Notes: generated by a model not told the origin, from the sequence alone. DNA of 40,027 nucleotides from an uncultured Eggerthella sp. (GCA_902464295.1 CABQIW010000019.1:1-40027); one strand, 5' to 3'. Counted from the first letter of the stretch, positions 1 through 9,590 are shown. Made by a program: numbers and translations.

Positions 1-1
1 C

Positions 2-2554
2 AACATGATCACCATCTGCACGATCGAGAACATCGATCCGATGGGCGTTCATACGGGCGATTCGTTCTGCGCGGCTCCCATGCAGACCATCTCGGAAGAC
101 GTGATCAAGCGCTTGGAAGAGAAATCGCATCGCATCGTCGAAGCCGTGCAAGTGGTAGGCGGCACGAACGTGCAATGGGCACACGACCCCGTGTCAGACC
201 GCGACATCATCATCGAGATCAACCCACGCACCTCGCGCTCTTCTGCGCTCGCATCGAAAGCGACGGGCTTCCCCATCGCCCTCATCTCGGCCATGCTCGC
301 ATCCGGTCTTACGCTCGACGAGATTCCCTGCGGCAAGCACGGCACGCTCGATAAGTACGTTGCGGGTGGAGACTATGTGGTGCTCAAATTCGCACGCTGG
401 GCATTCGAGAAGTTCAAGGGTGTGAAAGACGAACTGGGCACGCAGATGCGCGCTGTGGGCGAGGTCATGAGCATCGGCAAGACCTACAAAGAAGCCTTCC
501 AGAAGGCGATCCGCTCGCTCGAGCAGGGCTGCTACGGCCTGGGCTTCGTGGGCACCTACCACGAGCAGAGCAAGGAAGAGCTCCTTCGCCAGCTGAACAC
601 TCCTTCATCGAAGCGCCAGTTCATCATGTACGAAGCACTGCGCAAGGGCGCCACGATCGACGAGATCCACGAGCGCACGAAGATCAAGGACTACTTCATC
701 GAGCAGATGCTCGAACTGGTCGATGAAGAGAACAAGATCCTCACCTACGCCAACGAGAACCCAGGCAAGATGCTGCCGGATGAGATGCTCGAACAGGCCA
801 AGAAAGATGGCTTTGCCGATCGCTACCTGTCCCAGCTCATGGACATTCCTGAAAAGGATATCCGCGAAGCGCGCATCGCTCTTGGCATCACCGAAGCCTG
901 GGAAGGTGTGCATGTAAGCTCCACGCAGGATTCTGCGTACTATTACTCAACCTACAATGCGCCTGATCACAGTACCACGACCGACGCACCGAAGGTCATG
1001 ATCCTGGGCGGCGGCCCGAACCGCATCGGCCAGGGCATCGAATTCGACTACTGCTGCGTGCATGCCTCGATCGCGCTCAAGAAGCTCGGATTCGAGACCA
1101 TCATCGTGAACTGCAACCCCGAAACGGTCTCGACGGACTACGACACCTCTGACAAGCTCTACTTCGAGCCGCTCACCACCGAAGACGTGCTCTCTATCTA
1201 CGAAAAGGAGAAACCGCTCGGCGTGATCGCGCAGTTCGGCGGCCAGACCCCGCTGAACCTCTCTGCTGAGCTCAAGGCTGCGGGCGTGAACATCTTGGGC
1301 ACTAGCCCCGAGATCATCGATCTCGCCGAAGACCGCGACCGCTTCCGCGCCATGATGGACGAGCTGGGCATCCCTATGCCTGAATCCGACATGGCCGTTA
1401 CGGTAGATGACGCGCTCACGATCGCGCATCGCATCGGCTACCCTGTCATGGTGCGTCCTTCCTACGTGCTTGGCGGACGCGGCATGGAAGTGGTCTACGA
1501 CGACGAGAACCTCATCAGCTACATGAACGCTGCCGTAGGCGTTACGCCCGACCGCCCGATCCTGGTCGATCGCTTCTTGAACCATGCACTCGAGTGCGAA
1601 GCAGACGCGATCTGCGACGGCGAAGAAGCCTATATCCCGGCGGTCATGGAGCATATTGAGCTTGCAGGTATCCACTCTGGCGATTCGGCTTGCGTGCTGC
1701 CTTCCGTGAATATCTCAGAAGAGCACCTGGCTACCATCCGCGATTACACCAAGCGCATCGCTGAAGCCATGCATGTGCGCGGCCTCATGAACATGCAGTA
1801 CGCCATCGAAAACGACGTGGTCTACGTGCTCGAGGCTAACCCGCGTGCAAGCCGCACCGTGCCGCTGGTCTCCAAGATCTGCAACATCCAGATGGTGCCC
1901 ATTGCCACCGAAGTCATCACGATGCCGCTTACAGGGCGCCCCTCGCCTATTCCGGAGCTCAAGGAGAAGAGTTACGAATACTACGGTGTCAAAGAGGCGG
2001 TGCTGCCGTTCAACATGTTCCCCGAGGTCGACCCTGTGCTCGGCCCTGAGATGCGCTCAACGGGCGAGGTACTGGGTCTAGCAAAGACCTTCGGTGAGGC
2101 CTTCTTCAAGGCACAGGAGGCTACCCAGACCGTTCTTCCCAAGGGCGGCAAGGTCCTCGTTACCGTGTCCAACAAGGACAAGGATGAGCTGCCGGAGCTA
2201 GCACATGCGCTCAAGGATGCAGGGTTCGACATCTATGCGACCGAAGGCAGCGCAGAGCTGATCGAAGCTGAAGGCATTGCGGTCGAGCGCGTGAAGAAGC
2301 TGCATGAAGGTCGTCCGAACTTGGTCGACCTCATCACGAACGGCGAGATGGATCTGGTCATCAATACGCCTGCCGCAACCGGCGAAAGCGCTGAAGACGA
2401 CTCCTATATCCGTAAGACCGCCATCAAGGCACACACGCCGTATTTCACCACCATGGCAGCAGCACTGGCATCTGCCAAGGGCATCAAGACCGTGGAAACG
2501 AGCGAAGAGGGCAGCATCGCTTCCCTGCAAGAGATTCACGCGAAGATCTCTTAA
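2..2554 (+). CDS. carB: Carbamoyl-phosphate synthase large subunit, 3' part (5' end outside window)
   Basis: Makes carbamoyl phosphate from bicarbonate, ammonia delivered by CarA glutaminase, and two ATP, for pyrimidine and arginine synthesis in the cytoplasm. About 850 residues are present of the usual ~1070, so the first ~220 residues lie upstream; the reading frame is open to the window edge. In order one sees the end of the first ATP-grasp domain (EINPRTSRSSALASKATGFP), the helical oligomerisation region, a second synthetase half starting at MILGGGPNRIGQGIEFDYCC, its ATP-grasp core (VMVRPSYVLGGRGMEVVYDD, VLEANPRASRT), and a C-terminal MGS-like allosteric domain from about KGGKVLVTVSNKDKDELPEL. 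The duplicated synthetase architecture makes the call secure. The gene ends just before a strong terminator, so it is the last gene of its transcript. Confidence 0.98.
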   Translation, partial: NMITICTIENIDPMGVHTGDSFCAAPMQTISEDVIKRLEEKSHRIVEAVQVVGGTNVQWAHDPVSDRDIIIEINPRTSRSSALASKATGFPIALISAMLASGLTLDEIPCGKHGTLDKYVAGGDYVVLKFARWAFEKFKGVKDELGTQMRAVGEVMSIGKTYKEAFQKAIRSLEQGCYGLGFVGTYHEQSKEELLRQLNTPSSKRQFIMYEALRKGATIDEIHERTKIKDYFIEQMLELVDEENKILTYANENPGKMLPDEMLEQAKKDGFADRYLSQLMDIPEKDIREARIALGITEAWEGVHVSSTQDSAYYYSTYNAPDHSTTTDAPKVMILGGGPNRIGQGIEFDYCCVHASIALKKLGFETIIVNCNPETVSTDYDTSDKLYFEPLTTEDVLSIYEKEKPLGVIAQFGGQTPLNLSAELKAAGVNILGTSPEIIDLAEDRDRFRAMMDELGIPMPESDMAVTVDDALTIAHRIGYPVMVRPSYVLGGRGMEVVYDDENLISYMNAAVGVTPDRPILVDRFLNHALECEADAICDGEEAYIPAVMEHIELAGIHSGDSACVLPSVNISEEHLATIRDYTKRIAEAMHVRGLMNMQYAIENDVVYVLEANPRASRTVPLVSKICNIQMVPIATEVITMPLTGRPSPIPELKEKSYEYYGVKEAVLPFNMFPEVDPVLGPEMRSTGEVLGLAKTFGEAFFKAQEATQTVLPKGGKVLVTVSNKDKDELPELAHALKDAGFDIYATEGSAELIEAEGIAVERVKKLHEGRPNLVDLITNGEMDLVINTPAATGESAEDDSYIRKTAIKAHTPYFTTMAAALASAKGIKTVETSEEGSIASLQEIHAKIS

Positions 2555-2581
2555 CGCCCAGGCGAACACCTCGAACCTGTG

Positions 2582-2613
2582 AAGCGCCACCCCAAACGGG
2601 TGGCGCTTTTTTT
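2582..2613 (+). terminator. Rho-independent terminator of carB
   Basis: A perfect 10-bp stem (AGCGCCACCC at 2583-2592 with GGGTGGCGCT at 2598-2607), a five-base loop and a run of seven T. It lies 28 bases after the carB stop. Confidence 0.93.
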
Positions 2614-2696
2614 GCCGGCATTTTCCGTGCAAGCTCTTCGCTCTCCCCTATAGCACTCCGCAAACCGACTTCACCTGGAAAAGTTTGCGTTTCGTA

Positions 2697-2724
2697 TTGC
2701 AAAGATTTCTTGTTGCTCTATAAT
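2697..2724 (+). promoter_or_regulatory. Sigma70-type promoter of tRNA-Asn
   Basis: TTGCAA at 2697-2702 and a perfect TATAAT at 2719-2724 are separated by 16 bp, about 30 bp upstream of the tRNA 5' end. The position after the carB terminator and before an isolated tRNA fits a dedicated tRNA promoter. Confidence 0.72.
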
Positions 2725-2753
2725 TTATCAAGCGTCAGAGATGAGGCGAACAT

Positions 2754-2828
<75 letters not shown>

Positions 2829-2837
2829 TAGAAATTC

Positions 2838-2862
2838 AAAAGCACCCGAACGGGTGCTTTTT
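2838..2862 (+). terminator. Terminator downstream of tRNA-Asn
   Basis: Stem AAAAGCACCC (2838-2847) with GGGTGCTTTT (2852-2861) around a GAAC loop, ending in a T run. It starts 10 bases after the tRNA CCA end. From here to 3050 I see no gene. Confidence 0.9.
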
Positions 2863-3050
2863 CATTTACAGAAGCCAATAGCCAGAAAGCAATTTCTCGA
2901 CCTATTGATCTCTGACAATCCACAATCGGTGCCCTGATTGACATACTCAAGACACATTTGGAACACAGCCCACTCAAACCAATCGGAAATAATCCCAGCG
3001 TTGATGGAAGATATGCGCGATGAATCCCGTTACCCCCTGAGGGTTTTATA

Positions 3051-4409
3051 TCAGAAGAGCTTATGGCCGAACTTGCGCTCAAGGATGATGCGATAGATAA
3101 CCATGCAAACCGCCGTTATAGTCCACGTGATGGGATAGGTGATCGCGATCGAAAATACATCAACGCTCTGCCAGGTAAGCACATAGAGCAGGATCGTTCT
3201 TACCATACACAGATTAACGAGCGTAATGAGCGCAGGCCCTAAAGACTTCCCGTACCCTCTTATCGCATCGCCCTGAACCTCAAGGATCGCGTAGATGAAG
3301 TAGAACGGAAACGTGACAGCGATCAACTGCTGTCCGTAGGCAATGACTGCCTCGTTTTGGTTGAAGACCCAGAACGCCCAATACCCTATCAACAGAAGAA
3401 GCATGCTCAAGGCAAGCGAAACACCGATGCCAAGACCCTGACACACGGCAATACCGCGGGTCGACCGTTCGTGGTCATGCGCACCATGATTCTGCGCTAC
3501 GAAGGTAGTGGTAGTTTGTCCTATGGCCAATATGCAATAGTAGATTGGCAACTCGACACGCAAGTAAGTAGTGAATGCTGCGATCGCGTCAACGTTCAGG
3601 AGATCGACCTGATGCTGCACGAAGATGTTTGAAAGCGTGATAGCGACCGATTGAGCGGCCACAGGAAGTCCGATACGAAGGACGCTTACCAATGCGGGTA
3701 CACTAAATCGAACTGATCGCAAATCTGAAGCTACTCGATCTTCGTGGTGCTGCCGCACCTCGCGCAAGACGATGAACGCAGCGATACCATTAGAGACGAG
3801 CGTTGCCCCCGCAATGCCCGCTATACCAAGATCGAGAACACAAAGCGCAACCCAATTCGCTGCAGTATTCCCTACACCACCCACGATCTGCGCCTTGAGC
3901 GGAGTCCAGGAATCTCCGAGTCCCCTGCAAATGCCAGCCGCCATGTTATAGAGCATGATGGCAAGCATGGCGATCAGGTATATCTGAAGATACGACAGCG
4001 CATCACTCACTACCGAAGAAGGGGTCTTCATGGCTTCGATATAGATAGGAGCGAGCGTATAGCCAATGAGCACCAAAAGAACGCCCGTGATAAGAGAGAA
4101 GATGAGCACCGTTCGCATGACAAGCAAAACCGCTTTACGCCGCTTTGCTCCATGGAGTTGCGCAACAACAACATTGACGCCAATGGAGAGCCCATTCATT
4201 AAGCCGACCAAACACGTGATAAGAAGCGCGCTGATACCAAGAGCCGCAGTTGCTTGCGTGCCTAATATGTTTCCGCAAAAGAGCAGGTCGACCGTAGCGT
4301 AGAGCTGCTGGATCAAGCTGGTTAGGAGCAAAGGAAGAGCGAATTTGATGACCCCTGAAGCTATCGGCCCTTGCGTAAGATCTTGTGTGCGCCTCTTGTT
4401 CGTTACCAT
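3051..4409 (-). CDS. MATE family multidrug/small-molecule efflux transporter
   Basis: A cation-coupled antiporter of the inner membrane, about 452 residues, the usual length for the family. It begins with the family-typical segment LTQGPIASGVIKFALPLLLT followed by ATVDLLFCG, and shows about twelve hydrophobic helices in two similar halves. The ATG at 4409 is chosen because the protein then starts just before the conserved LTxGP motif; an in-frame TTG at 4442 would add 11 residues and would start directly after the preceding ATPase gene. The gene is the last of a six-gene minus-strand operon with a Dpp/Nik-type importer and a methyltransferase, so it may export a product or relative of the imported compound rather than drugs. 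Substrate unknown. Confidence 0.93.
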   Translation of the reverse strand: MVTNKRRTQDLTQGPIASGVIKFALPLLLTSLIQQLYATVDLLFCGNILGTQATAALGISALLITCLVGLMNGLSIGVNVVVAQLHGAKRRKAVLLVMRTVLIFSLITGVLLVLIGYTLAPIYIEAMKTPSSVVSDALSYLQIYLIAMLAIMLYNMAAGICRGLGDSWTPLKAQIVGGVGNTAANWVALCVLDLGIAGIAGATLVSNGIAAFIVLREVRQHHEDRVASDLRSVRFSVPALVSVLRIGLPVAAQSVAITLSNIFVQHQVDLLNVDAIAAFTTYLRVELPIYYCILAIGQTTTTFVAQNHGAHDHERSTRGIAVCQGLGIGVSLALSMLLLLIGYWAFWVFNQNEAVIAYGQQLIAVTFPFYFIYAILEVQGDAIRGYGKSLGPALITLVNLCMVRTILLYVLTWQSVDVFSIAITYPITWTITAVCMVIYRIILERKFGHKLF

Positions 4410-4445
4410 CCTAGAAGACCCCGGTCTCTCAAATCGAAACAAGGA

Positions 4446-5216
4446 TCACCAGTAGAGAACTGAAGATAGAAGTCTCTGCGCTGCATCACTTTGAGGGTGC
4501 TCGAAGAGCTGAGCAACCGACCCCTCTTCCACGATCCGTCCCTTGTCCATGACATACACACGGTCGCAGAAGCCTCGCACCAAAGCAAGATCGTGGCTGA
4601 TAAAAAGATACGAGAGCGAAAGCTCATGCTGCAGCGTGACCAGGAGGTTGATGATGCTCGCCTGCACCGTAACATCAAGGGCACTTGTTGGTTCGTCGCA
4701 GATGAGCAATTTTGGACGAGATATGATCGCCCGGGCTATGGCCACACGCTGGCATTCACCCCCTGAAAGCTCATTGATGTGCTTCTGCTCGAAACGTCGT
4801 GGCAAGCCGACCATATCAAGCGTTTCGCGCATCTGTGCAGAAGCGCTCTTCTTATCGAACCCGGGGTGGTAAGCAATGCCTTCGATGATGCCTTGCCCTA
4901 CTTTCATATGCTCCGCGAACGATGAGGCAGGATGCTGGAAGATCATCTGCATATCGAGCAGACTTGCCTGTTGCTCGGGCGAGCGCTTTCGAGCCTTCTG
5001 ACAAGGATCGAGCACAACCCCGTTGAATTCAACGGTTCCCGCACTAGCAGATTCAAGCCCGATGATGATCTGTGCGAGCGTCGACTTCCCACTGCCGCTA
5101 CTTCCGATCAAGGCAACGCATTCCTCATCACCGACTACCAGAGAAACATCGCTGAGCACGTGCTGAGACGAACGCGCGGTCCCATAGTCTTTCGAGATAC
5201 CGTGAGCGACGAGCAT
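4446..5216 (-). CDS. Oligopeptide/nickel-type ABC transporter, second ATP-binding protein (DppF/NikE-like)
   Basis: One of two ATPases that power the importer encoded upstream. It has Walker A GSSGSGKST, signature LSGGECQRVAIARA, Walker B LLICDEPTSALD and the switch histidine in FISHDLALV. At 256 residues it lacks the C-terminal extension carried by its partner, as is usual for the F/E-type subunit. Start: ATG at 5216 (preceded in frame by GTG at 5219) with a strong AGGGGG Shine-Dalgarno sequence about 7 bases upstream. This ATG shares one base with the TGA of the preceding ATPase (TGATG), indicating translational coupling. The product sits on the cytoplasmic face of the permease pair. Confidence 0.95.
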   Translation of the reverse strand: MLVAHGISKDYGTARSSQHVLSDVSLVVGDEECVALIGSSGSGKSTLAQIIIGLESASAGTVEFNGVVLDPCQKARKRSPEQQASLLDMQMIFQHPASSFAEHMKVGQGIIEGIAYHPGFDKKSASAQMRETLDMVGLPRRFEQKHINELSGGECQRVAIARAIISRPKLLICDEPTSALDVTVQASIINLLVTLQHELSLSYLFISHDLALVRGFCDRVYVMDKGRIVEEGSVAQLFEHPQSDAAQRLLSSVLYW

Positions 5217-6202
5217 CACTGGTCCCCCTCTCGGTCTGCAAGAAGATGACCGTTATGGCAAAGTGCCCGATGAGTACTTGAAAGAGAGAGCCATTCTGGC
5301 GCGGTGCTCTGGCAAGCCTCGCAACAAGACGGGCACTGCTGCGCAAATACGCAAACCTTTTCGTCTTCTGTTGCTGCTTGATCGACCCGAAGCCTCGGTG
5401 CTACAGGAAGCGTTCCATCGGTTCGCGGAATCGCCTGTATGAGCGCCCGTGTATAAGGATGGAACGGGTGCTCGAGCACCTCTTCAGTGCTCCCCTCTTC
5501 AACGAGCGTGCCATGGTACATGACTCCGATACGATCAGCGCTCTTTGCGATAGCGCCCATATTATGACTCACGATCAAAATCGCAACATCATGCGCATCA
5601 CGAACACCAAGCAGAGCGTCGAGCACTTCTGCCTGCACCACCACATCCAAAGCACTAGTGGGTTCATCAGCCAAGAGCAACGTTGGGTCGCAGGCAAGGC
5701 CAAGCGCGATGACCACCCGCTGGCACATGCCACCAGAGAGCTCATGAGGATACGATGCCAAGATCCGTCCAGGATCATCGAACCCCATGTCGGCCAGCAG
5801 TTCGATCTCAAGGCGATCCAACTCATCCGCTTGGAGCTTGCGATGTGCGAGGATGCACTCATCGAACTGCTTCTTTATGGTGTAGAGCGGGTCGAGCGAA
5901 GCGGTGGGATCCTGAAAAATATAGCTCATTCCTGAACCACGAAGGCCAGCAAGCTCACCTTGGGAAGCGTGCGTGATATCCCTTCCCTCATAGATGATCG
6001 AGCCAGCTGTGACCTGCCCTGATCTGCGCAGAAGACCGACTGCGGAGCGCAGCACCGTGCTCTTTCCCGATCCGCTCTCGCCCACCAGGCCCACAACCTC
6101 ACCCCGTCGAATAGACAGGGTGAGGTCGCGCACCGCCCGAACGTCCCCATAAGAGACGCTCAGGTGATCGAACGTAAGGATCTGTTCACTATGATTAGTC
6201 AA
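5216..6202 (-). CDS. Oligopeptide/nickel-type ABC transporter, first ATP-binding protein (DppD/NikD-like)
   Basis: ATPase subunit of 328 residues with Walker A GESGSGKST, Q-loop YIFQDPTASLDPLY, signature LSGGMCQRVVIA, Walker B LLLADEPTSALD and switch His in IVSHNMGAI. After RALIQAIPR comes the C-terminal extension of the Opp/Dpp family, with a cysteine-rich stretch (CVFAQQCPSCCEACQSTAPE); related transporters bind an iron-sulfur cluster there, so the same is possible here. The start is a TTG at 6202: no other start lies nearby, and an AAGGA Shine-Dalgarno sequence sits 8 bases upstream, so the gene overlaps the end of the permease/binding-protein gene by 8 bases. The downstream ATPase overlaps it by one base. 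Confidence 0.95.
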   Translation of the reverse strand: MTNHSEQILTFDHLSVSYGDVRAVRDLTLSIRRGEVVGLVGESGSGKSTVLRSAVGLLRRSGQVTAGSIIYEGRDITHASQGELAGLRGSGMSYIFQDPTASLDPLYTIKKQFDECILAHRKLQADELDRLEIELLADMGFDDPGRILASYPHELSGGMCQRVVIALGLACDPTLLLADEPTSALDVVVQAEVLDALLGVRDAHDVAILIVSHNMGAIAKSADRIGVMYHGTLVEEGSTEEVLEHPFHPYTRALIQAIPRTDGTLPVAPRLRVDQAATEDEKVCVFAQQCPSCCEACQSTAPEWLSLSSTHRALCHNGHLLADREGDQ

Positions 6203-8642
6203 TCACGGTGTCCTTAGTGATGAAGTAGTACTCAGAAGGGGCCACGGCGAGTCCCTTCACATCCTTATCAGCGATGCAGGTAGTCTTTGAGTTGCTAAAG
6301 AAGATGTAGGCGTTATCGTTGAGCACCTGCTGAGAGATCTGCTTGGTGATCTCATCGCGCTTAGTCTGATCGAACGTGCTACCAAGCTCCTTGATCAGCG
6401 CATCAACGGTCGCATTCGAATAGTGACCGAAGTTGTTCGAGCCATTCGTAGCGAAGCACATGCTTGCAAAGTAGTTCGGGTCACCCGTTGGGGCCATGCC
6501 GTAAGAATCGATGGTCATATCAGGATTGTCCTTGTTATAGGTCTCGGAATCCTGCAGCCAGTAATCCACGGTGTGGATATCGAGCGTGATACCAATGCTA
6601 GAAAGCTTGGATTGCAGATCGTCCGCCAGATTGACGAAACGCTCATAGCTTGAGCAGTTGTAGAGGTTGATGACGCATGGAGTGCCATCAGGAAGTTCGC
6701 GAACACCATCGCCGTCAGTGTCAACGACGCCAGCCTTATCAAGCGCAGCTTTTGCAGCCTCAGGGTCGAATGAGGTGACCGTCACATCCAATCCTTCGGT
6801 GCCACCATACGGAAGCTGGCTGCTGTAGACGCCATAGCTCGCAACCTCAGTGCCGGCGCAGATGACATCAGCGTAGTTCTCGCGATCGATGCAGTAAGAC
6901 ACTGCCAGACGCACCGCATCGTTCGCAACAACAGGATGATCCATATTGAAGCGGACGAAGTCTGCGCGCGTCGAAACATTGGTGAGCGCCGCATATTTCG
7001 ATTCGTCGGTCAGGGTCGAGAAAGCGCTTGCACCAGGCATAGCCAACGCCTGGAGCTCGTCGTTCTGCATTGCCATGATCTCGGAATCATCGTCGAGGTA
7101 AGAGGTCAGCGTTATCTTCTCAAGCGCTGCTTTGCCATCCCAGTAGTTCTCGTTAGGCTCGAGCGTAACATGATCAGCATACTCGAAATCGGTGACGATA
7201 TAAGGACCCGTGGTCGGAGTTCCTTCCTTCTCGTAGTCAGTCCCCTCGGCAGTGAGATAGATACAGAACAGCGGATCGCAAATCACATTCTTAAATGCTG
7301 GTGAAGGAGTCTTCGTGGTCACTGTGAGCGTCTGACCGTCAGCAGTGATCGTATCGATATCGAGCGTCTCTTCTGCACGTGGGTTTACCTCATACGTGCG
7401 CTCCCAGCAATTCTTGACGCTCTCGCCCGTCATCTTGTCGCCATTCGAGAACGTGACATCATCGCGCAGCTTGATCGTCCAAGTGGTCTCGTTAACATTG
7501 TCGACCGACTCCGCAAGCCATGGTTCCACTGAGAAGTCATCCGTAAGCTTCAGGAGATTCTCGGTCACACCATAGTACTCGAGCTCCCAGCCATCCCAAT
7601 TGTAGGCAGGGTCGAGCGTCTCGTTGTAGAAGTACGCCGTCGATCCAGCAGAGAGCTCTTTGCTCTTCGAGCCGGAATCGGATGCACATCCTGTTGCAAG
7701 AAGAGTGCAAGCAAGGCATGCAGCAACAACGCAGCCGAGCAAACCCTTCCTCACCTTAGTGAACGTCATTTCCTTTCCTTTCTTCTTGTTCTTCCTTCTT
7801 TTGTTTCGATCAACATCCTCAGCATGCAGGGTCTTCGTGTCGAGCACATCACGCAAGGAATCCCCTAACAAGTTGAAGATGGTGATAGTGATGAAGAGCG
7901 CCACTCCTGGAACAACGATGCCCCAGGGTGCGAATTGGAACGTGGTACGGGCTTCCGCCATCATGGCGCCCCATTCGTTGGTCGGGCGCTCTGGGCCCAA
8001 ACCAAGGAACGAGAGCCCTGCCATGGTCAAGACCACATCGCCGACCGAAAGAGCAGCCATGATAATGAGCGGGCTTGCTACGCTCGGCAGAAGATATTTA
8101 ATGCAGATGTCTTTTGTGGCTGCACCGCAAACACGTGCCGCCTTCACTGCGTTAGAAGATTTGAATCGCATGGCAAGGCTGCGAGCAAGACGTGCGGGCT
8201 GCGTCCAATAAACCGCTGCGATAGCGATGATCATGTTGACCATCCCCTGCCCCAAGATGGCTGCGATGGCAATAGCCAGAACGAAGCTAGGGAAAGCTTG
8301 GAACATCGTGATAACCTTGTCTAAGACCTCATCGACGATACCGCCCACAAAGCCAGCAATGAGTCCTATCAGGATACCGATCGCAAAAGCGATGCCCACG
8401 ATCAGGAAAGACATCAGCACCGATTCGCTACCGCCGAAGAGTGTGCGCAAGAGCACATCGCGTCCGACCGAATCAGTCCCCAATAGATGGCCCTGCTCAC
8501 CAGGAGCAAGGAGGGCGGAACCCAGATCGGTCACATTTGGATCAAAAGGCACCAAGAGCGGCACCGCAAACACTACTGCCACGAAGAGCGTTGCAATAGT
8601 GAACATGATCGCAAAATGCTTTTGAGCCGGACCCCAATTCAT
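6195..8642 (-). CDS. In-frame fusion: DppC/NikC-type permease plus family 5 substrate-binding lipoprotein
   Basis: A single 815-residue reading frame containing two proteins that are normally separate. Residues 1 to about 283 are a DppC-type permease: N-terminal helix, HLLGTDSVGRDVLLRTLFGG, six membrane segments, an EAA-like loop (AARVCGAATKDICIKYLLPS) and the usual C-terminal motif NLLGDSLRDVLD. A basic linker (NKRRKNKKKGK) leads to Met292, which opens a typical lipoprotein signal peptide with lipobox ATGC (Cys319), then a family 5 binding protein (LDPAYNWDGWELEYYGVTEN, TWTIKLRDDVTFSNGDKMTG) to the end. Met292 (ATG at 7769) has its own strong Shine-Dalgarno sequence, so the binding protein may also be made alone. 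The permease C terminus should be cytoplasmic and the signal peptide could form a seventh helix, so the fusion is topologically possible. A one-base assembly error merging two genes cannot be excluded. Confidence 0.88.
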   Translation of the reverse strand: MNWGPAQKHFAIMFTIATLFVAVVFAVPLLVPFDPNVTDLGSALLAPGEQGHLLGTDSVGRDVLLRTLFGGSESVLMSFLIVGIAFAIGILIGLIAGFVGGIVDEVLDKVITMFQAFPSFVLAIAIAAILGQGMVNMIIAIAAVYWTQPARLARSLAMRFKSSNAVKAARVCGAATKDICIKYLLPSVASPLIIMAALSVGDVVLTMAGLSFLGLGPERPTNEWGAMMAEARTTFQFAPWGIVVPGVALFITITIFNLLGDSLRDVLDTKTLHAEDVDRNKRRKNKKKGKEMTFTKVRKGLLGCVVAACLACTLLATGCASDSGSKSKELSAGSTAYFYNETLDPAYNWDGWELEYYGVTENLLKLTDDFSVEPWLAESVDNVNETTWTIKLRDDVTFSNGDKMTGESVKNCWERTYEVNPRAEETLDIDTITADGQTLTVTTKTPSPAFKNVICDPLFCIYLTAEGTDYEKEGTPTTGPYIVTDFEYADHVTLEPNENYWDGKAALEKITLTSYLDDDSEIMAMQNDELQALAMPGASAFSTLTDESKYAALTNVSTRADFVRFNMDHPVVANDAVRLAVSYCIDRENYADVICAGTEVASYGVYSSQLPYGGTEGLDVTVTSFDPEAAKAALDKAGVVDTDGDGVRELPDGTPCVINLYNCSSYERFVNLADDLQSKLSSIGITLDIHTVDYWLQDSETYNKDNPDMTIDSYGMAPTGDPNYFASMCFATNGSNNFGHYSNATVDALIKELGSTFDQTKRDEITKQISQQVLNDNAYIFFSNSKTTCIADKDVKGLAVAPSEYYFITKDTVID
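7766..7803 (-). promoter_or_regulatory. Internal ribosome binding site and start inside the permease/binding-protein fusion
   Basis: On the minus strand a purine-rich tract ends in AAGAAAGGAAAGGAA directly before ATG at 7769, the natural first codon of the lipoprotein half. An AAAGGA core lies 6 bases from the ATG. The tract also encodes the basic linker of the fusion. It looks like the former intergenic leader of a separate binding-protein gene that became translated through. Confidence 0.75.
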
Positions 8643-8645
8643 GCC

Positions 8646-9590
8646 CTACCGCGCCTTCTTGATACGAGGGTCTACTAAGCGGTATGAAAGATCGATGAGC
8701 CAATTCACCACGAGATAAACGAGCGCCATCAGGAGCGCATAGGCTTGCACGATACTATAGTCACGTGAATTGATAGCAAGAACAGAAAGATTGCCAAGGC
8801 CTGGCCAATTGAAGATGCATTCGACAATAGCTGACCCACCTAAGAGCGATCCAATAGAGATACCTACCAACGAAAGAAGCGGAACGAGCGAATTGCGCAA
8901 TACATGCTTGAAGAGGATCCGCTTCTCAGGGATCCCTCTGCTGCGAAGTCCATCAACATAACCAGAGCCTAACTGCTCGAGCGCTACGGTTCGCACTTGG
9001 CGCACATACCAAGCACTGAGCGGAAGCGCCATGCTGAGCGTTGGCATGATGATACCTATCGGTCCATCTGAAGAAACAGGCAGCCAATGCAGCTGCACGC
9101 TCAAAAAGTAGAGCAGAATGAGCGCGACGAAGAAAGTTGGCAGCGAGCAGAATAAATAGGTTACCGCACGAGTGATGTTGTCGATGATCCCATCTTTCTT
9201 ATACGCGCAAACCAGGCCGAGAGGCAGTGCGATCACGAGCGTAAGAATCATCGAAGATGCCGTGAGCGCCAGCGTGTAAGGAAGCGCTTTGGCAATCTGA
9301 TCGAAAACGGGCTTTCCGTTACGATAAGAGGTTCCCATATCTCCTTGAAGCATGGAAGTTATCCAAGAGACATATTGTTCGAGAAACGGTCGATCGAGAC
9401 CCAACTCATGACGTTTTGCAGTAAGCTCAGCCGCCGTAGGAGCAATGCCTCTGTTGGAATAGAACTGCGTTGCGGGATCGGTTGGAGAAAGATACGAGAG
9501 CAAGAAAGCCAAGAAGGTAACACCAATAACCACGATTATCGCGCCGATGATGCTCTTCGCAATGCGCGTTTTCGAGATCGCTCTTTTCAC
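8646..9590 (-). CDS. Oligopeptide/nickel-type ABC transporter permease (DppB/NikB-like)
   Basis: Inner membrane subunit of 314 residues with about six helices. The N terminus has the family pattern: a basic start, a first helix (IIGAIIVVIGVTFLAFLLSY) and then a periplasmic loop with LSPTDPATQFY and ELGLDRPFLEQYVSWITSML. The cytoplasmic coupling loop GLRSRGIPEKRILFKHVLRN is the EAA-type contact for the ATPases. The start is GTG at 9590 with AGGA about 11 bases upstream, a weak site. It lies 37 bases after the methyltransferase and 3 bases before the fused permease gene, so all six genes are probably one transcript. Substrate class (peptide, nickel, metal chelate) cannot be told from the permease. 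Confidence 0.94.
   Translation of the reverse strand: MKRAISKTRIAKSIIGAIIVVIGVTFLAFLLSYLSPTDPATQFYSNRGIAPTAAELTAKRHELGLDRPFLEQYVSWITSMLQGDMGTSYRNGKPVFDQIAKALPYTLALTASSMILTLVIALPLGLVCAYKKDGIIDNITRAVTYLFCSLPTFFVALILLYFLSVQLHWLPVSSDGPIGIIMPTLSMALPLSAWYVRQVRTVALEQLGSGYVDGLRSRGIPEKRILFKHVLRNSLVPLLSLVGISIGSLLGGSAIVECIFNWPGLGNLSVLAINSRDYSIVQAYALLMALVYLVVNWLIDLSYRLVDPRIKKAR

Noticed and set aside
3030..3047. Short hairpin CCCTGAGGG followed by TTTT after the MATE gene
   Set aside because: A three-base arm is too weak, and the T run is on the plus strand, wrong for the minus-strand MATE gene.
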